DNA of 51,449 nucleotides from Alphaproteobacteria bacterium (GTDB lineage: Bacteria > Pseudomonadota > Alphaproteobacteria > JANQMY01), in the NCBI GenBank assembly GCA_028279895.1, contig JANQMY010000412.1, positions 1 through 51,449 of the forward strand, read 5' to 3'. Each line of letters starts with the position of its first letter. The first letter of the stretch is position 1. A model generated the notes under the pieces. The model had not been told where the DNA came from and did not search any database. It saw only the letters and a list, made by a program, of their open reading frames with translations. This document shows positions 39,023 through 49,216 of the stretch, one piece after another. The translations under genes and the position numbers were made by a program.

Positions 39023-40825
39023 ATGACTTTTGCAGCTCCGACGCGTGATGTCCGGTTTGTCCTGAAGAGTATTTTGGATATTGATCGCCTGGCGGAGACA
39101 GGTGCGTATGACGAACTGAGCGACGACATCGTCGACGCGGTGCTTAACGAGTCGGGGCGGCTTGCGACGGAGGTTGTGGCACCCCTGAATTGGGTTGGAG
39201 ATCAACAAGGCAGCGTCCGCCAAGAGGACGGCAGCGTCAAAACGCCGGACGGTTTTCGAGACGCCTATCGCCAGATTGTTGAAGGCGGTTGGGGCGGGGT
39301 ACCGTTCGACCCGAACTACGGTGGGCAAGGCCTGCCGAAAGTAATGGGGCTTGCGGTCCAGGAATTTTGGACGGCGGCAAACATGGCGTTCAGCCTGTGT
39401 CCTCTACTCACGCGCGGTGCGATCGAGGCCTTGTCTGCGCACGGCACCGATGAACAGAAGGCCACTTATCACGAAAAGCTCGTATCGGGCGAATGGACCG
39501 GCACTATGAATCTAACCGAGCCCCAAGCCGGGTCCGACGTAGGGGCGCTGCGGTCCAAGGCCGAAAAACAAGCCGACGGGACCTACAAAATCAGCGGTAC
39601 AAAGATCTTCATCACCTGGGGCGAGCACGACATGACGGATAACATCATCCATCTCGTGTTGGCGCGCTTACCTGATGCACCGCCCGGTACGCGCGGAATT
39701 TCGCTTTTTCTGGTTCCCAAATTTCTGGTCAATGACGACGGATCGTTGGGCGAGCGTAACGATGTTCAGTGTGTCAGCTTGGAACACAAGCTGGGCATAC
39801 ATGCCAGCCCCACCTGTGTGATGAGTTTCGGTGAAAATGGCGGGGCGACGGGCTATTTGATCGGCGAAGAAAATTGCGGCATGGCTTGCATGTTCACCAT
39901 GATGAACGATGCCCGGCTGGGCGTTGGGCTCGAAGGCGTTGCCATTGCCGAGCGATCCTATCAGCAGGCATTGGCCTATGCCCAGGAGCGCCGCCAGGGC
40001 AAACCGGTGGGGAAACAGCACGATAAGGTGGACATGATACCGATCATCGAGCATCCGGATGTACGCCGTATGCTGATGACAATGAAGTCCCATGTGGAAG
40101 CGGCACGGGGTATCTGTTATGCGGCGACGATTGCCGGCGACTTTGCCGAAGCAGCAAAAGATGAGGCCGCTAAAGCCGATGCGCGCGCCCGGTTGGAGTT
40201 GCTGACACCGGTCGCTAAAGGGTGGTCGACGGATATGGGCGTCGAGATGACCTCGATTGGGGTTCAGGTTCACGGCGGCATGGGCTTCGTCGAAGAGACG
40301 GGAGCTGCCCAACATTTCCGGGATTCTCGCATCGCGCCGATATACGAAGGGACCAACGGCATCCAAGCCATCGATTTGGTAACGCGCAAGCTGCCCCTGG
40401 ATGGCGGTAATGTGGTCCGCCGCTTTATTGCGGAAGTTAAGGATGTCGCCGAGCAGGCGGGGCAGTCCAATCATCAAAGCCTAGGTATCATAGGAACGGA
40501 ACTGTCCCAGGCGGCCGATCACCTAGCCAATGCGACCGAATGGCTGCTTGGTCGCGTAAAAGACGCGCCAAATGATGCCCTGGCCGGCGCGACGCCCTAT
40601 CTGAAGCTGTTCGGCATCGTTGCGGGTGGATTCTACTTGGCCAAAGGGGCTGTTGCCGCCCAAAAACAACTTCAGAGCGACGATGGGCACTACTTAAGGA
40701 CGCGAATTGCGTTGGCGCAATTCTTTGCCGAAAACGCGCTGACCACCACCGCCGGTTTGGTCGCTCCGTGTACGAAAGGGGCTGATCTTCTGTTTTCCGT
40801 CAGCCCAGAAGGGTTGGCGTCGTAG
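39023..40825 (+). CDS. Acyl-CoA dehydrogenase with C-terminal extension
   Basis: TMNLTEPQAGSDVGALRSKAE; VQVHGGMGFVEETGAAQHFRDSRIAPIYEGTNGIQAIDLVTRKL. Confidence 0.93.
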   Translation: MTFAAPTRDVRFVLKSILDIDRLAETGAYDELSDDIVDAVLNESGRLATEVVAPLNWVGDQQGSVRQEDGSVKTPDGFRDAYRQIVEGGWGGVPFDPNYGGQGLPKVMGLAVQEFWTAANMAFSLCPLLTRGAIEALSAHGTDEQKATYHEKLVSGEWTGTMNLTEPQAGSDVGALRSKAEKQADGTYKISGTKIFITWGEHDMTDNIIHLVLARLPDAPPGTRGISLFLVPKFLVNDDGSLGERNDVQCVSLEHKLGIHASPTCVMSFGENGGATGYLIGEENCGMACMFTMMNDARLGVGLEGVAIAERSYQQALAYAQERRQGKPVGKQHDKVDMIPIIEHPDVRRMLMTMKSHVEAARGICYAATIAGDFAEAAKDEAAKADARARLELLTPVAKGWSTDMGVEMTSIGVQVHGGMGFVEETGAAQHFRDSRIAPIYEGTNGIQAIDLVTRKLPLDGGNVVRRFIAEVKDVAEQAGQSNHQSLGIIGTELSQAADHLANATEWLLGRVKDAPNDALAGATPYLKLFGIVAGGFYLAKGAVAAQKQLQSDDGHYLRTRIALAQFFAENALTTTAGLVAPCTKGADLLFSVSPEGLAS

Positions 40826-40852
40826 GTGAGGCCGACAGGTGAAATTTGACGT

Positions 40853-40866
40853 TGACGTTAACGTCA
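40853..40866. promoter_or_regulatory. Perfect 14-bp palindrome TGACGTTAACGTCA
   Basis: Read directly, 46 bp upstream of the MBL-fold gene; preceded by tandem TTGACG TTGACG. Confidence 0.6.
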
Positions 40867-40911
40867 CCTAAGACTTGATATCACAGTATTCATGCGGAAG
40901 GGAATGACGCG

Positions 40912-41970
40912 ATGACAGACGCATCCGGCCTACATGCGCTGCCGCCAAGCGGGCTGACATACCCATTCAAGATGGTGCCCGAACCTGGCGCGACGATTGA
41001 AATCGCACCGGGCGTCCTCTGGGTACGGATGAAAATGCCGTCTCGGCTCAATCACATCAATCTATGGCTGCTCGAAGAAGACGATGGCTGGACGATTGTG
41101 GATACCGGCCTAAACGACCGCGACACACGGGAATCGTGGGAGACAGTTTTTGACAGTGCCCTGAAGGGCAAACCGGTCAAACGCCTGATCGTCACGCATT
41201 TGCATCCCGATCATATCGGCCTCGCGGGATGGATTACCCGAAAGTTCGACGTGGAACTCTGGATGTCGCGTACGGACTTTTTGATGTGCAAGATGTTGGT
41301 GTTGGACACAGGCGAAGATATCCCGCAGGCGGCGATTGCTTATTACCAAAAGGCCGGTTTGCCCCAAGATGCCTTAGATGTGTATCGGCAGCGGTTCGGC
41401 AGTTTCGGCCGGGCGATCTATAAGCTGCCCGCCGCGTATCGACGGCTCCAAGATAAGGACGTTCTAAAAATTGGCGGTCATGATTGGCACGTGGTTGTCG
41501 GTCGAGGCCATGCGCCGGAACATGTATGCTTGCATTGTCCCGATCTGAAGCTTTTGATTTCCGGCGATCAGGTGTTGCCGCGCATCACTTCTAATGTCAG
41601 CGTTTTTCCGACGGAGCCGGACGCCAATCCGTTAGATGAATGGCTTGAGTCATGTCGTGCTCTCAAAAAGCGCTTGCCCGACGATGTGCTGGTCATGCCC
41701 GCGCATAACGAGCCGTTTTATGGGCTTCATCGCCGCCTCGACGATTTGATTGAGGGGCATGAGATCAATCTTCAAGACCTTTATGACCTGCTCGACCAAC
41801 CCAAGCGTGCGATTGACGTGTTCCCGGCTCTTTTCAAGCGGGAAATCACCAACGAGGTGATGATGATGGCGACCGGTGAAAGCATTGCGCATCTGAACTA
41901 TTTGATCGAAAAAGGCCAGGTGTCGAAGCAGGAAGACGGCGACGGGATTGTCTATTACCAACAAGCGTAG
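40912..41970 (+). CDS. MBL-fold metallo-hydrolase
   Basis: LIVTHLHPDHIGLAGWI (HxHxDH); VVVGRGHAPEHVCLHCPDLKLLISGDQVLPRI. Confidence 0.92.
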   Translation: MTDASGLHALPPSGLTYPFKMVPEPGATIEIAPGVLWVRMKMPSRLNHINLWLLEEDDGWTIVDTGLNDRDTRESWETVFDSALKGKPVKRLIVTHLHPDHIGLAGWITRKFDVELWMSRTDFLMCKMLVLDTGEDIPQAAIAYYQKAGLPQDALDVYRQRFGSFGRAIYKLPAAYRRLQDKDVLKIGGHDWHVVVGRGHAPEHVCLHCPDLKLLISGDQVLPRITSNVSVFPTEPDANPLDEWLESCRALKKRLPDDVLVMPAHNEPFYGLHRRLDDLIEGHEINLQDLYDLLDQPKRAIDVFPALFKREITNEVMMMATGESIAHLNYLIEKGQVSKQEDGDGIVYYQQA

Positions 41971-41985
41971 GCGGTGATGCCGCCT
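41969..41985 (+). terminator. Weak hairpin AGGCGG-TGATG-CCGCCT after the MBL gene
   Basis: Perfect 6-bp stem overlapping the stop codon; no clear U-tract. Confidence 0.25.
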
Positions 41986-42023
41986 GCTGAATTTGATGGT
42001 GCCTTGTCACGTTCAACGAAGTC

Positions 42024-42950
42024 ATGACGACAAAGATCCTCACACACGCCGCGTGCGCGCAGCATTTGACGCCGCCGGGACATCCGGAAAACGTCTCACG
42101 TATTGGTGCCGTGGTCGAAGCGCTGAAGACGATTGATCCGGCAATCGTCGATTGGGCGGATGCGCCGCCGGCACAGGCGGACTCACTTGCTTTGGTCCAT
42201 ACCGGCGCGCATGTGGCACATCTAGAACAGTTGGCCCCTCAAAACGGGTTTGCGCGGGTCGATCCGGACACGGCCTTGTCGCCGGGTTCCCTGGAAGCGG
42301 CCAGTCGTGCGGTGGGGGCCGTGATTGAGGGCATCGACCAGGTTATGTCCGGCCGTGCCGATAACGCCTTTTGCGCGACCCGACCGCCGGGGCATCATGC
42401 CGAGCCCGACAAGGCGATGGGGTTTTGCCTGTTCAACAGCATTGCAATCGGTGCGCGCCATGCCCAGAAGGTTCATGCTCTGGATCGTGTCGCCGTGGTC
42501 GACTTCGATGTTCATCATGGCAATGGAACGCAGGCAGCGTTCTGGAACCATGCCAATCTGTTCTACGCGTCGACCCATCAATTTCCTCACTATCCGGGTA
42601 CCGGACATCCTGACGAAACCGGCAGTGCCCACAATATTGTCAACGTGCCGCTGCGGCCCGGTAGCGGATCCGAGGAGTTTCGTAGGGCGATGGAGGACAA
42701 TGTGCTGCCGGCGCTGGACGCGTTTGCGCCCGAATTGGTGCTTATTTCTGCCGGATTTGACGCGTACCACGCCGACCCGTTATCGGATATCAATCTTGTG
42801 GAAGAGGACTATGTGTGGGCGACCCGCCAATTGTCGGACCTCGCACAGCGTCATGCGGCTGGTCGAATTGTTTCTACTTTGGAAGGCGGATATCATATTG
42901 ACGGGCTGGCAAGCTGCGCAAAGGCCCATGTGGAAGCGCTTGCCCAATGA
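42024..42950 (+). CDS. Histone deacetylase family / acetylpolyamine amidohydrolase-like protein
   Basis: RPPGHHAEPDKAMGFCLFNSIAIGARHA; VVDFDVHHGNGTQAAFW; ISAGFDAYHADPL. Confidence 0.93.
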   Translation: MTTKILTHAACAQHLTPPGHPENVSRIGAVVEALKTIDPAIVDWADAPPAQADSLALVHTGAHVAHLEQLAPQNGFARVDPDTALSPGSLEAASRAVGAVIEGIDQVMSGRADNAFCATRPPGHHAEPDKAMGFCLFNSIAIGARHAQKVHALDRVAVVDFDVHHGNGTQAAFWNHANLFYASTHQFPHYPGTGHPDETGSAHNIVNVPLRPGSGSEEFRRAMEDNVLPALDAFAPELVLISAGFDAYHADPLSDINLVEEDYVWATRQLSDLAQRHAAGRIVSTLEGGYHIDGLASCAKAHVEALAQ

Positions 42951-42989
42951 GACAGAATCTGTCTCCGTGGCTTTAGGAAGATAGGGACC

Positions 42990-43268
42990 GTGCCGAGCAA
43001 ACGAGAAGCAGGAGCCGCTTTGTCAAAATCAGCCAAGTCAGAGATTGCCAAAATGAGTTTTGAAGAAGCCTTGAGTGAGCTGGACCGGATCGTCTCGCAG
43101 CTCGAATCGGGCCAAGCGGGGCTGGAGGAATCCATCGAGATATATGAGCGCGGGGCGGCCCTGAAAAACCATTGCGAAGAAAAACTCAAAGCGGCTCAAG
43201 CGAAAATCGAAAAGATTGTCGTAAGCCCCAACGGACAAATCTCCACGGAGCCGGCGGACCTTAGCTAA
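42990..43268 (+). CDS. xseB: Exodeoxyribonuclease VII small subunit
   Basis: SFEEALSELDRIVSQLESGQAGLEESIEIYERGAALKNHCEEKLKAAQAKIEKI. Confidence 0.95.
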   Translation: MPSKREAGAALSKSAKSEIAKMSFEEALSELDRIVSQLESGQAGLEESIEIYERGAALKNHCEEKLKAAQAKIEKIVVSPNGQISTEPADLS

Positions 43269-43311
43269 TCGGCGACGCGGCAAAATCCTTGAACAAAGAC
43301 CTACCTTATAC

Positions 43312-44199
43312 ATGCCCACATTCGAAGAATCCCTGAAACGCACGGCCGGTGAGATCAATAACCGTATCAGCGAGTTGTTGCCGCAGCCCGACGGTCCCGA
43401 AGCGCGAGTTATAGAGGCGATGCGCTATGCGATGGAAGCGCCCGGCAAGCGTCTGCGGCCGTTCCTGATTGTGCAAAGCGGCCGCCTGTTCGGCATCGAA
43501 ACGGAAAAGATGAATCGGGTGGCGGTTGCCCTGGAATGCGTTCACACCTTCTCGCTTATCCATGATGATCTTCCCTGTATGGATGACGACGATCTGCGGC
43601 GTGGGCGGCCGACCGTTCACAAGGCTTTCGACGAAGCGACTGCGGTGTTGGCGGGCGACGCGCTGTTGGCGTTCGCCTTCGAACTCCTAGGCAGCGAGCG
43701 CACCCATCAAGATCCCTTCGTGCGCTGCGAACTGGTCACTCATATGTCCAAGGCCGTCGGCGCACACGGTATGATTGGTGGGCAGATGATCGATCTTAGC
43801 ATACAAACACTGCCACAGGACATTCCCACGATTACGCGCCTTCAACGCTTGAAGACCGGGGCCCTCTTTGCCTTCGCATGCGAGTCGGGCGCGATCATGG
43901 GACGGGCCGGGCGGGACTCCCGCCATGCATTGGACGCTTATGCTCATGATCTGGGCCTCGCCTTCCAAATAGCCGACGATATTTTGGACGTAGAAGGAAG
44001 TTCGGAAGAGCTTGGCAAAGCGGCTCAAAAGGATGATGACGCAGGAAAAGCGACCTTCATTTCGATCCTCGGTCTCGATCGAGCAAAAGCGCAGGCCCAA
44101 ATGCTTGCGGATCAGGCTAAATGCCATTTGGACATGTTTGACGAACGCGCGGACCTCCTTCGGGAGGCCGCGGATTTTGTGGTAAAGCGCCGTAATTAA
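43312..44199 (+). CDS. ispA: (2E,6E)-farnesyl diphosphate synthase
   Basis: GKRLRPFLIVQSG; LIHDDLPCMDDDDLRRGRPTVHKAFDEATAVLAGDALL; QIADDILDVEG. Confidence 0.95.
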   Translation: MPTFEESLKRTAGEINNRISELLPQPDGPEARVIEAMRYAMEAPGKRLRPFLIVQSGRLFGIETEKMNRVAVALECVHTFSLIHDDLPCMDDDDLRRGRPTVHKAFDEATAVLAGDALLAFAFELLGSERTHQDPFVRCELVTHMSKAVGAHGMIGGQMIDLSIQTLPQDIPTITRLQRLKTGALFAFACESGAIMGRAGRDSRHALDAYAHDLGLAFQIADDILDVEGSSEELGKAAQKDDDAGKATFISILGLDRAKAQAQMLADQAKCHLDMFDERADLLREAADFVVKRRN

Positions 44200-44233
44200 C
44201 ATCGCGGCGTTAGCACAGGGATAGGTGCACCGG

Positions 44234-46159
44234 ATGTCTTCACAATCGAAAACTCCTCTTCTTGATCAAGTCACGCTTCCGCATCAATTGCGTGCGTTGG
44301 AAGAGAGCCAGCTTCGTCAGCTTGCAGACGAATTGCGCCGCGAAACGATCGATGCGGTGTCGGTGACCGGCGGGCATCTGGGCGCGGGACTGGGCGTCGT
44401 AGAGCTTTCCGTCGCCCTTCATTACGTGTTCAACACGCCGGACGATCGCATCGTGTGGGATGTGGGGCACCAGGCCTATCCCCACAAGATCCTAACCGGC
44501 CGGCGTGACCGTATTCGGACGCTTCGCCAGGGGGGCGGGCTGTCCGGGTTCACCAAGCGGGCGGAAAGCGAATATGATCCGTTCGGTGCCGCGCACTCCT
44601 CTACCTCCATATCGTCCACATTGGGCATGGCGGTGGCCCGGGATTTGGCCGGTAAGGACAACAACGTCATCGCTGTTATCGGCGATGGTGCGATGAGTGC
44701 GGGCATGGCCTACGAGGCGCTCAACAATGCGGGATCGCGCCACACCCGGCAAATCGTCATTCTGAATGACAACGATATGTCTATTGCGCCGCCGGTCGGC
44801 GCCATGAGCGCCTATTTCGCGCGGCTTGTGTCGAGCGGCACCTATCACGGCTTCCGCAATTTCGCGAAACAACTCACCAAGCGCTTGCCGAAATTCGTTC
44901 AAACAAAAGCAAAGCAGGCGGAGCACTATGCGCGGGGTATGGCCGCCGGCGGTACCTGGTTTGAAGAGCTGGGCTTCTACTATGTGGGCCCTATCGATGG
45001 ACACAATTTAGATCACTTGCTCCCGGTGCTGAAAAATGTGCGCGACAATGACGATGGGCCCGTGCTCATCCATGTGGTGACGCAAAAAGGCAAAGGCTAC
45101 GAACCGGCAGAACAGTCGGCCGATAAATATCACGGTGTCGCCAAATTCGATGTGATTACGGGGACACAAAAGAAAAGTGCCTCCAATGCGCCTGCCTACA
45201 CAAAGGTGTTTGCGCACAGCCTGGCGAAGCATGCGGAACGCGATGACAAGATCGTAGCCGTGAACGCTGCCATGCCATCGGGCACGGGTCTCGACATTTT
45301 TGGAAAACAGTTCCCGGACCGTTGTTTTGATGTCGGTATCGCCGAACAGCACGGCGTGACCTTTGCCGCCGGATTGGCGACCGAAGGATACAAGCCGTTT
45401 GCGGCGATCTATTCCACCTTTTTGCAGCGCGCCTATGACCAGGTTGTTCATGACGTGGCCATCCAAAGCTTACCCGTGCGCTTTGCCATTGACCGGGCGG
45501 GTCTGGTCGGAGCGGACGGCCCCACCCATGCGGGCTCGTTCGATATTACCTATCTGGCCACGCTTCCCGGTTTTGTGGTGATGGCCGCTGCCGACGAGGC
45601 GGAACTCATGCACATGGTGGCGACAGCCGCCGCCATCGACGACCGGCCCAGCGCATTCCGCTATCCCCGCGGCGAAGGCGTGGGTGTGGAACTGCCAGAG
45701 ATTGGCGAGGCGTTAGAGATTGGCAAGGGACGTGTTGTTCGCGAAGGGTCGAAAATCGCACTGCTGAGTTTCGGAACCCGGCTGCAGCATTGCCTCCGGG
45801 CTGCCGACGAGTTGACAGCCAAAGGCTATCCGACCACTGTGGCCGATGCGCGCTTCTGTAAGCCCCTGGACGAGGACCTTATCCGGTCTCTGGTGCAGAA
45901 CCATGAAGTGTTGGTCACGATTGAGGAAGGGGCCATTGGCGGTTTCGGGTCTCATGTGCTGCAGTTCTTGGCGCTCAATGGCCTGCTCGACAAGGGCTGT
46001 AAGGTACGGCCGATGACGTTGCCGGACCTGTTCATCGACCAGGATAAGCCGGAAATCATGTATGATGTGGCCGGATTGAACGCACCACATATCGTTCAGA
46101 TGGCGCTCAGCGCTATAGGCGACGAAGGTACCGTTGAAGAAGCGGACCAACGGGCCTAA
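44234..46159 (+). CDS. dxs: 1-deoxy-D-xylulose-5-phosphate synthase
   Basis: [75 protein letters not shown]. Confidence 0.98.
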   Translation: MSSQSKTPLLDQVTLPHQLRALEESQLRQLADELRRETIDAVSVTGGHLGAGLGVVELSVALHYVFNTPDDRIVWDVGHQAYPHKILTGRRDRIRTLRQGGGLSGFTKRAESEYDPFGAAHSSTSISSTLGMAVARDLAGKDNNVIAVIGDGAMSAGMAYEALNNAGSRHTRQIVILNDNDMSIAPPVGAMSAYFARLVSSGTYHGFRNFAKQLTKRLPKFVQTKAKQAEHYARGMAAGGTWFEELGFYYVGPIDGHNLDHLLPVLKNVRDNDDGPVLIHVVTQKGKGYEPAEQSADKYHGVAKFDVITGTQKKSASNAPAYTKVFAHSLAKHAERDDKIVAVNAAMPSGTGLDIFGKQFPDRCFDVGIAEQHGVTFAAGLATEGYKPFAAIYSTFLQRAYDQVVHDVAIQSLPVRFAIDRAGLVGADGPTHAGSFDITYLATLPGFVVMAAADEAELMHMVATAAAIDDRPSAFRYPRGEGVGVELPEIGEALEIGKGRVVREGSKIALLSFGTRLQHCLRAADELTAKGYPTTVADARFCKPLDEDLIRSLVQNHEVLVTIEEGAIGGFGSHVLQFLALNGLLDKGCKVRPMTLPDLFIDQDKPEIMYDVAGLNAPHIVQMALSAIGDEGTVEEADQRA

Positions 46160-46170
46160 AGCGGTATGAC

Positions 46171-46932
46171 ATGGCGGCCAGCAAGACATTGCGGGCGGAT
46201 CAGATGCTGGCGGAGCGGGGCTTTTTCGAAAGCCGCACCCGCGCACGCCAAGAGATCCTGGCGGGTACGGTCTTTGCCGACGGCAAACGCATCGACAAGC
46301 CCAGCCAGCCTCTTGCTGCGGATGCCGAAATCTCATTGGGCACGCTTGAAAACCCATACGTCTCCCGTGGCGGCCTAAAGCTGGCCGCGGCACTGGATCA
46401 TTTCGAGCTGTCGCCGAAAAACCTTGTGGCTTTGGATGTGGGGGCGTCCACGGGCGGATTTACACACGTGCTGCTGAAGCGCGGCGCCTCCGCCGTCTAT
46501 GCGGTCGATGTGGGGCAAGACCAATTGCATGCCACGCTGCGCTCCGATCCGAAGGTGCGTGTTTCTGAAAAGACGGATATTCGGGACGTTAAGCCATCGG
46601 CATTCGATAAGCTGCCACAAATCGCCGTATGCGATGTGAGTTTTATCAGCCTACGGCATATATTACCGGCTGTATTGAGTTTGATGAGTGAGAAATCAGT
46701 CCTCATCGTGTTGGTAAAGCCCCAGTTTGAACTGGGCCCCAAAGCGGTGGGCAAGGGCGGCCTCGTTAAGGACCGGCAGCTTGAGTGCACCGCGGTGCAG
46801 CAGGTCGTTGAGTTCTTCGATGATCACCCGCCATGGCGGAGCTTGGGATGGATGGACAGTCCGATCACGGGCGGCGAGGGCAATCGCGAGTATTTCGTTG
46901 CTGCACAACGCGGGCGTGACCATGCCGGATAG
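46171..46932 (+). CDS. tlyA: TlyA family RNA methyltransferase
   Basis: S4-like N-terminus (RADQMLAERGFFESRTRARQEILAGTVFADGKRIDKPSQPL); VSRGGLKLAAALDHF; VALDVGASTGGFTHVLLKRGA. Confidence 0.93.
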   Translation: MAASKTLRADQMLAERGFFESRTRARQEILAGTVFADGKRIDKPSQPLAADAEISLGTLENPYVSRGGLKLAAALDHFELSPKNLVALDVGASTGGFTHVLLKRGASAVYAVDVGQDQLHATLRSDPKVRVSEKTDIRDVKPSAFDKLPQIAVCDVSFISLRHILPAVLSLMSEKSVLIVLVKPQFELGPKAVGKGGLVKDRQLECTAVQQVVEFFDDHPPWRSLGWMDSPITGGEGNREYFVAAQRGRDHAG

Positions 46933-48166
46933 GCGTTGCGTTACCGTCGAATTGCTCGGCCACAAAGGGGACGGTGTAGCGACGATCGATGGTGAGGCCT
47001 ATTATCTTCCGCAGACCCTTCCCGGCGAACGAGTTTTGGTTCAGCGGCGCGGTAAGAGCGATTGGGTAGTGGAGTCGGTCAAAACGCCGAGCCCGGCGCG
47101 CAGCACGTCGCTCTGTCGGCATTTTGGCCGCTGTGGCGGATGCGCATTGCAGCATATGGCTCAACCGGAGTATCTCACCTGGAAAACCGAGATATTGCGG
47201 TCCACGCTCGCGCAGCGCGGCTTTGATCACGTGAAGATCGACAAAATCTTTCAAATCCCGCCCCATGCGCGCCGTCGTGTGGTGTTGTCGGCGGTGAAGA
47301 CAGCGTCAAAAACCGTCCTTGGTTTTCAGCAGCGAAAAAGCCATCAAATAGAGGATGTTTCCGAGTGTCCTGTCGCCGTCGAAGAAATCGAGCATACGCT
47401 TGATGCTGTACGGGAGATGCTGGCGATTGCCTTGCGAGTGCGGCAGACCGCGCGCGTGACCATAAACGCCACACAATCCGGATGTGACGTGCTGATTACT
47501 TCCCAGGGCGTGCCCGAGTTGGATGGCAAAACCGCCGGGGTGCTGGCGGGCAGGGCGGCTCAACACAAGCTGGCTCGCCTGACATGGGGTGATGACTTGA
47601 TCTATCAACGGGAGCCGCCTCGAATTGCCATCCGATCGTATGATGTATCGCCGCCGCCTGGCGGATTTCTTCAAGCCTCGGAGGAGGCGCAAGACTTCCT
47701 CATCGATCGCGTGATCGAACGTGCGAACAATGCGCAGCAAGCGGTCGACCTGTTTTGCGGTTTGGGGACCTTTGCGCTGCCCCTTGCGTCGGCATGTAAA
47801 GTGCGGGCATTCGATGCGGACCGCTATCTGATCGATGCCCTCACCACGGCGGCCAAAAAGGCAGGGCTTGCAGACCGGATAACAAGCGAAGCCCGGGACC
47901 TCTATCGGCGGCCACTTCAGGCGCAGGAGTTGCGGGCCATCGACCTGGTTATTTTGGATCCGCCCCGTGCCGGCGCAAAAGCGCAAATCGAGCAGCTCGC
48001 AATTTCGTCTGTGTCCCGTGTGATTTACGTCTCGTGCAACCCCGCCACATTTGCCCGCGATGCGCGGATCTTGGTTAATGAAGGGTTTCACTTGGACACG
48101 GTGCACCCCGTTGATCAATTTCTGTGGTCGCCGCATACTGAACTCATTGCTGAGCTGTATCGATGA
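46922..48166 (+). CDS. TrmA/RumA-type RNA (uracil-C5) methyltransferase
   Basis: Fe-S ligand pattern CRHFGRCGGCALQH (C-x5-C-x2-C); AVDLFCGLGTFALPLA; VILDPPRAGA; VIYVSCNPATFARD. Start ATG 46922 overlaps tlyA by 11 nt. Confidence 0.92.
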   Translation: MPDRRCVTVELLGHKGDGVATIDGEAYYLPQTLPGERVLVQRRGKSDWVVESVKTPSPARSTSLCRHFGRCGGCALQHMAQPEYLTWKTEILRSTLAQRGFDHVKIDKIFQIPPHARRRVVLSAVKTASKTVLGFQQRKSHQIEDVSECPVAVEEIEHTLDAVREMLAIALRVRQTARVTINATQSGCDVLITSQGVPELDGKTAGVLAGRAAQHKLARLTWGDDLIYQREPPRIAIRSYDVSPPPGGFLQASEEAQDFLIDRVIERANNAQQAVDLFCGLGTFALPLASACKVRAFDADRYLIDALTTAAKKAGLADRITSEARDLYRRPLQAQELRAIDLVILDPPRAGAKAQIEQLAISSVSRVIYVSCNPATFARDARILVNEGFHLDTVHPVDQFLWSPHTELIAELYR

Positions 48167-48178
48167 GTCGAGATCACC

Positions 48179-49216
48179 ATGGCCTCTGCTGCTAGCCGAA
48201 TGGGATATGCCCTGGGACAGGGGACGCGCGTTGCCTGGTATTTTTCTCACTATCTTTTGGCGGCGCGGATCGCGGGGCGTACGTCGCCACCGTCGGATAC
48301 ATCTCGGCCGCGCAAGTACACGGCCAAAAGGGACGCCGTGATCCAAAGTCTCCGAAACCTGTTCGAGCAGGATTTGCGGAACATCGAGGCGGGCCATTAC
48401 GCCATGCCACACGATTTGGTACCCAATCCGCTGTCTCTTGCGCGCGGCAGCCGGCGCTTCTTCCGGGATTTGCCCAGTGTCCGCAAACGGCGTGCGGCAC
48501 GTGTAAATACCGATGTGCCGGCCGGCAAGGCGTCCGGGTTTCCACGGTATTACCGGCAGAATTTCCACTACCAATCGGAGGGGTATCTGTCGGACAAGTC
48601 GGCGAAGCTCTACGATTTTCAGGTGGAAACCCTGTTTACCGGGGCGGCCGACGCCATGCGGCGCCAAGCCCTTGTTCCGATTTCGGAATATGTACGGGCA
48701 CACGATCAGCGTCGGCTGAGCCTGCTTGATGTGGCTTGCGGAACCGGCAGGTTCCTGTCGTTTGTAAAGGACAATTTTCCGCGCCTTTCGTCAACCGGGC
48801 TCGATTTGTCGCCACATTACTTGCGCCGTTCAGAACGGCTTCTGCGCCGTTGGCGCGATGTCACCATGTTGCACGCCAATGCGGAACAAATTCCGATGGA
48901 CGATGCATCGCAAGATATCGTGACCTGCATCTATCTGTTCCACGAACTGCCGCCAAAGGTGCGTAAGGTCGTGGCTGCCGAGATCGCCCGCGTGCTCAAA
49001 CCCGGTGGCATTTTGGTGTTCGTGGATTCGCTGCAGTTTGGTGACCGGGATGGGCTTGACGGGCTTCTCGATCTGTTCCCGGACGAGTTTCACGAACCCT
49101 ATTACGCTTCTTATGCGGAGCAAGATCTGTCGCGCCTATTTGGCGAACAGGGGTTAACCCAGTGCAGCGAAGACTTTGCTTTTCTGTCGAAAGTGCTTGT
49201 TTTCTCTAAGGACTAA
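48179..49216 (+). CDS. Class I SAM-dependent methyltransferase with long uncharacterised N-terminal region
   Basis: [34 protein letters not shown] in the C-terminal half; ~180 aa N-terminal region containing [42 protein letters not shown]. Confidence 0.85.
   Translation: MASAASRMGYALGQGTRVAWYFSHYLLAARIAGRTSPPSDTSRPRKYTAKRDAVIQSLRNLFEQDLRNIEAGHYAMPHDLVPNPLSLARGSRRFFRDLPSVRKRRAARVNTDVPAGKASGFPRYYRQNFHYQSEGYLSDKSAKLYDFQVETLFTGAADAMRRQALVPISEYVRAHDQRRLSLLDVACGTGRFLSFVKDNFPRLSSTGLDLSPHYLRRSERLLRRWRDVTMLHANAEQIPMDDASQDIVTCIYLFHELPPKVRKVVAAEIARVLKPGGILVFVDSLQFGDRDGLDGLLDLFPDEFHEPYYASYAEQDLSRLFGEQGLTQCSEDFAFLSKVLVFSKD

Noticed and set aside
47306-48703. 465-aa minus-strand ORF
   Set aside because: Antisense to two well-supported methyltransferase genes; no recognisable motif.
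48179-49216. 4-nt convergent overlap with aroC as a regulatory antisense arrangement
   Set aside because: Short tail-to-tail overlaps are common in compact genomes and do not alone imply regulation.
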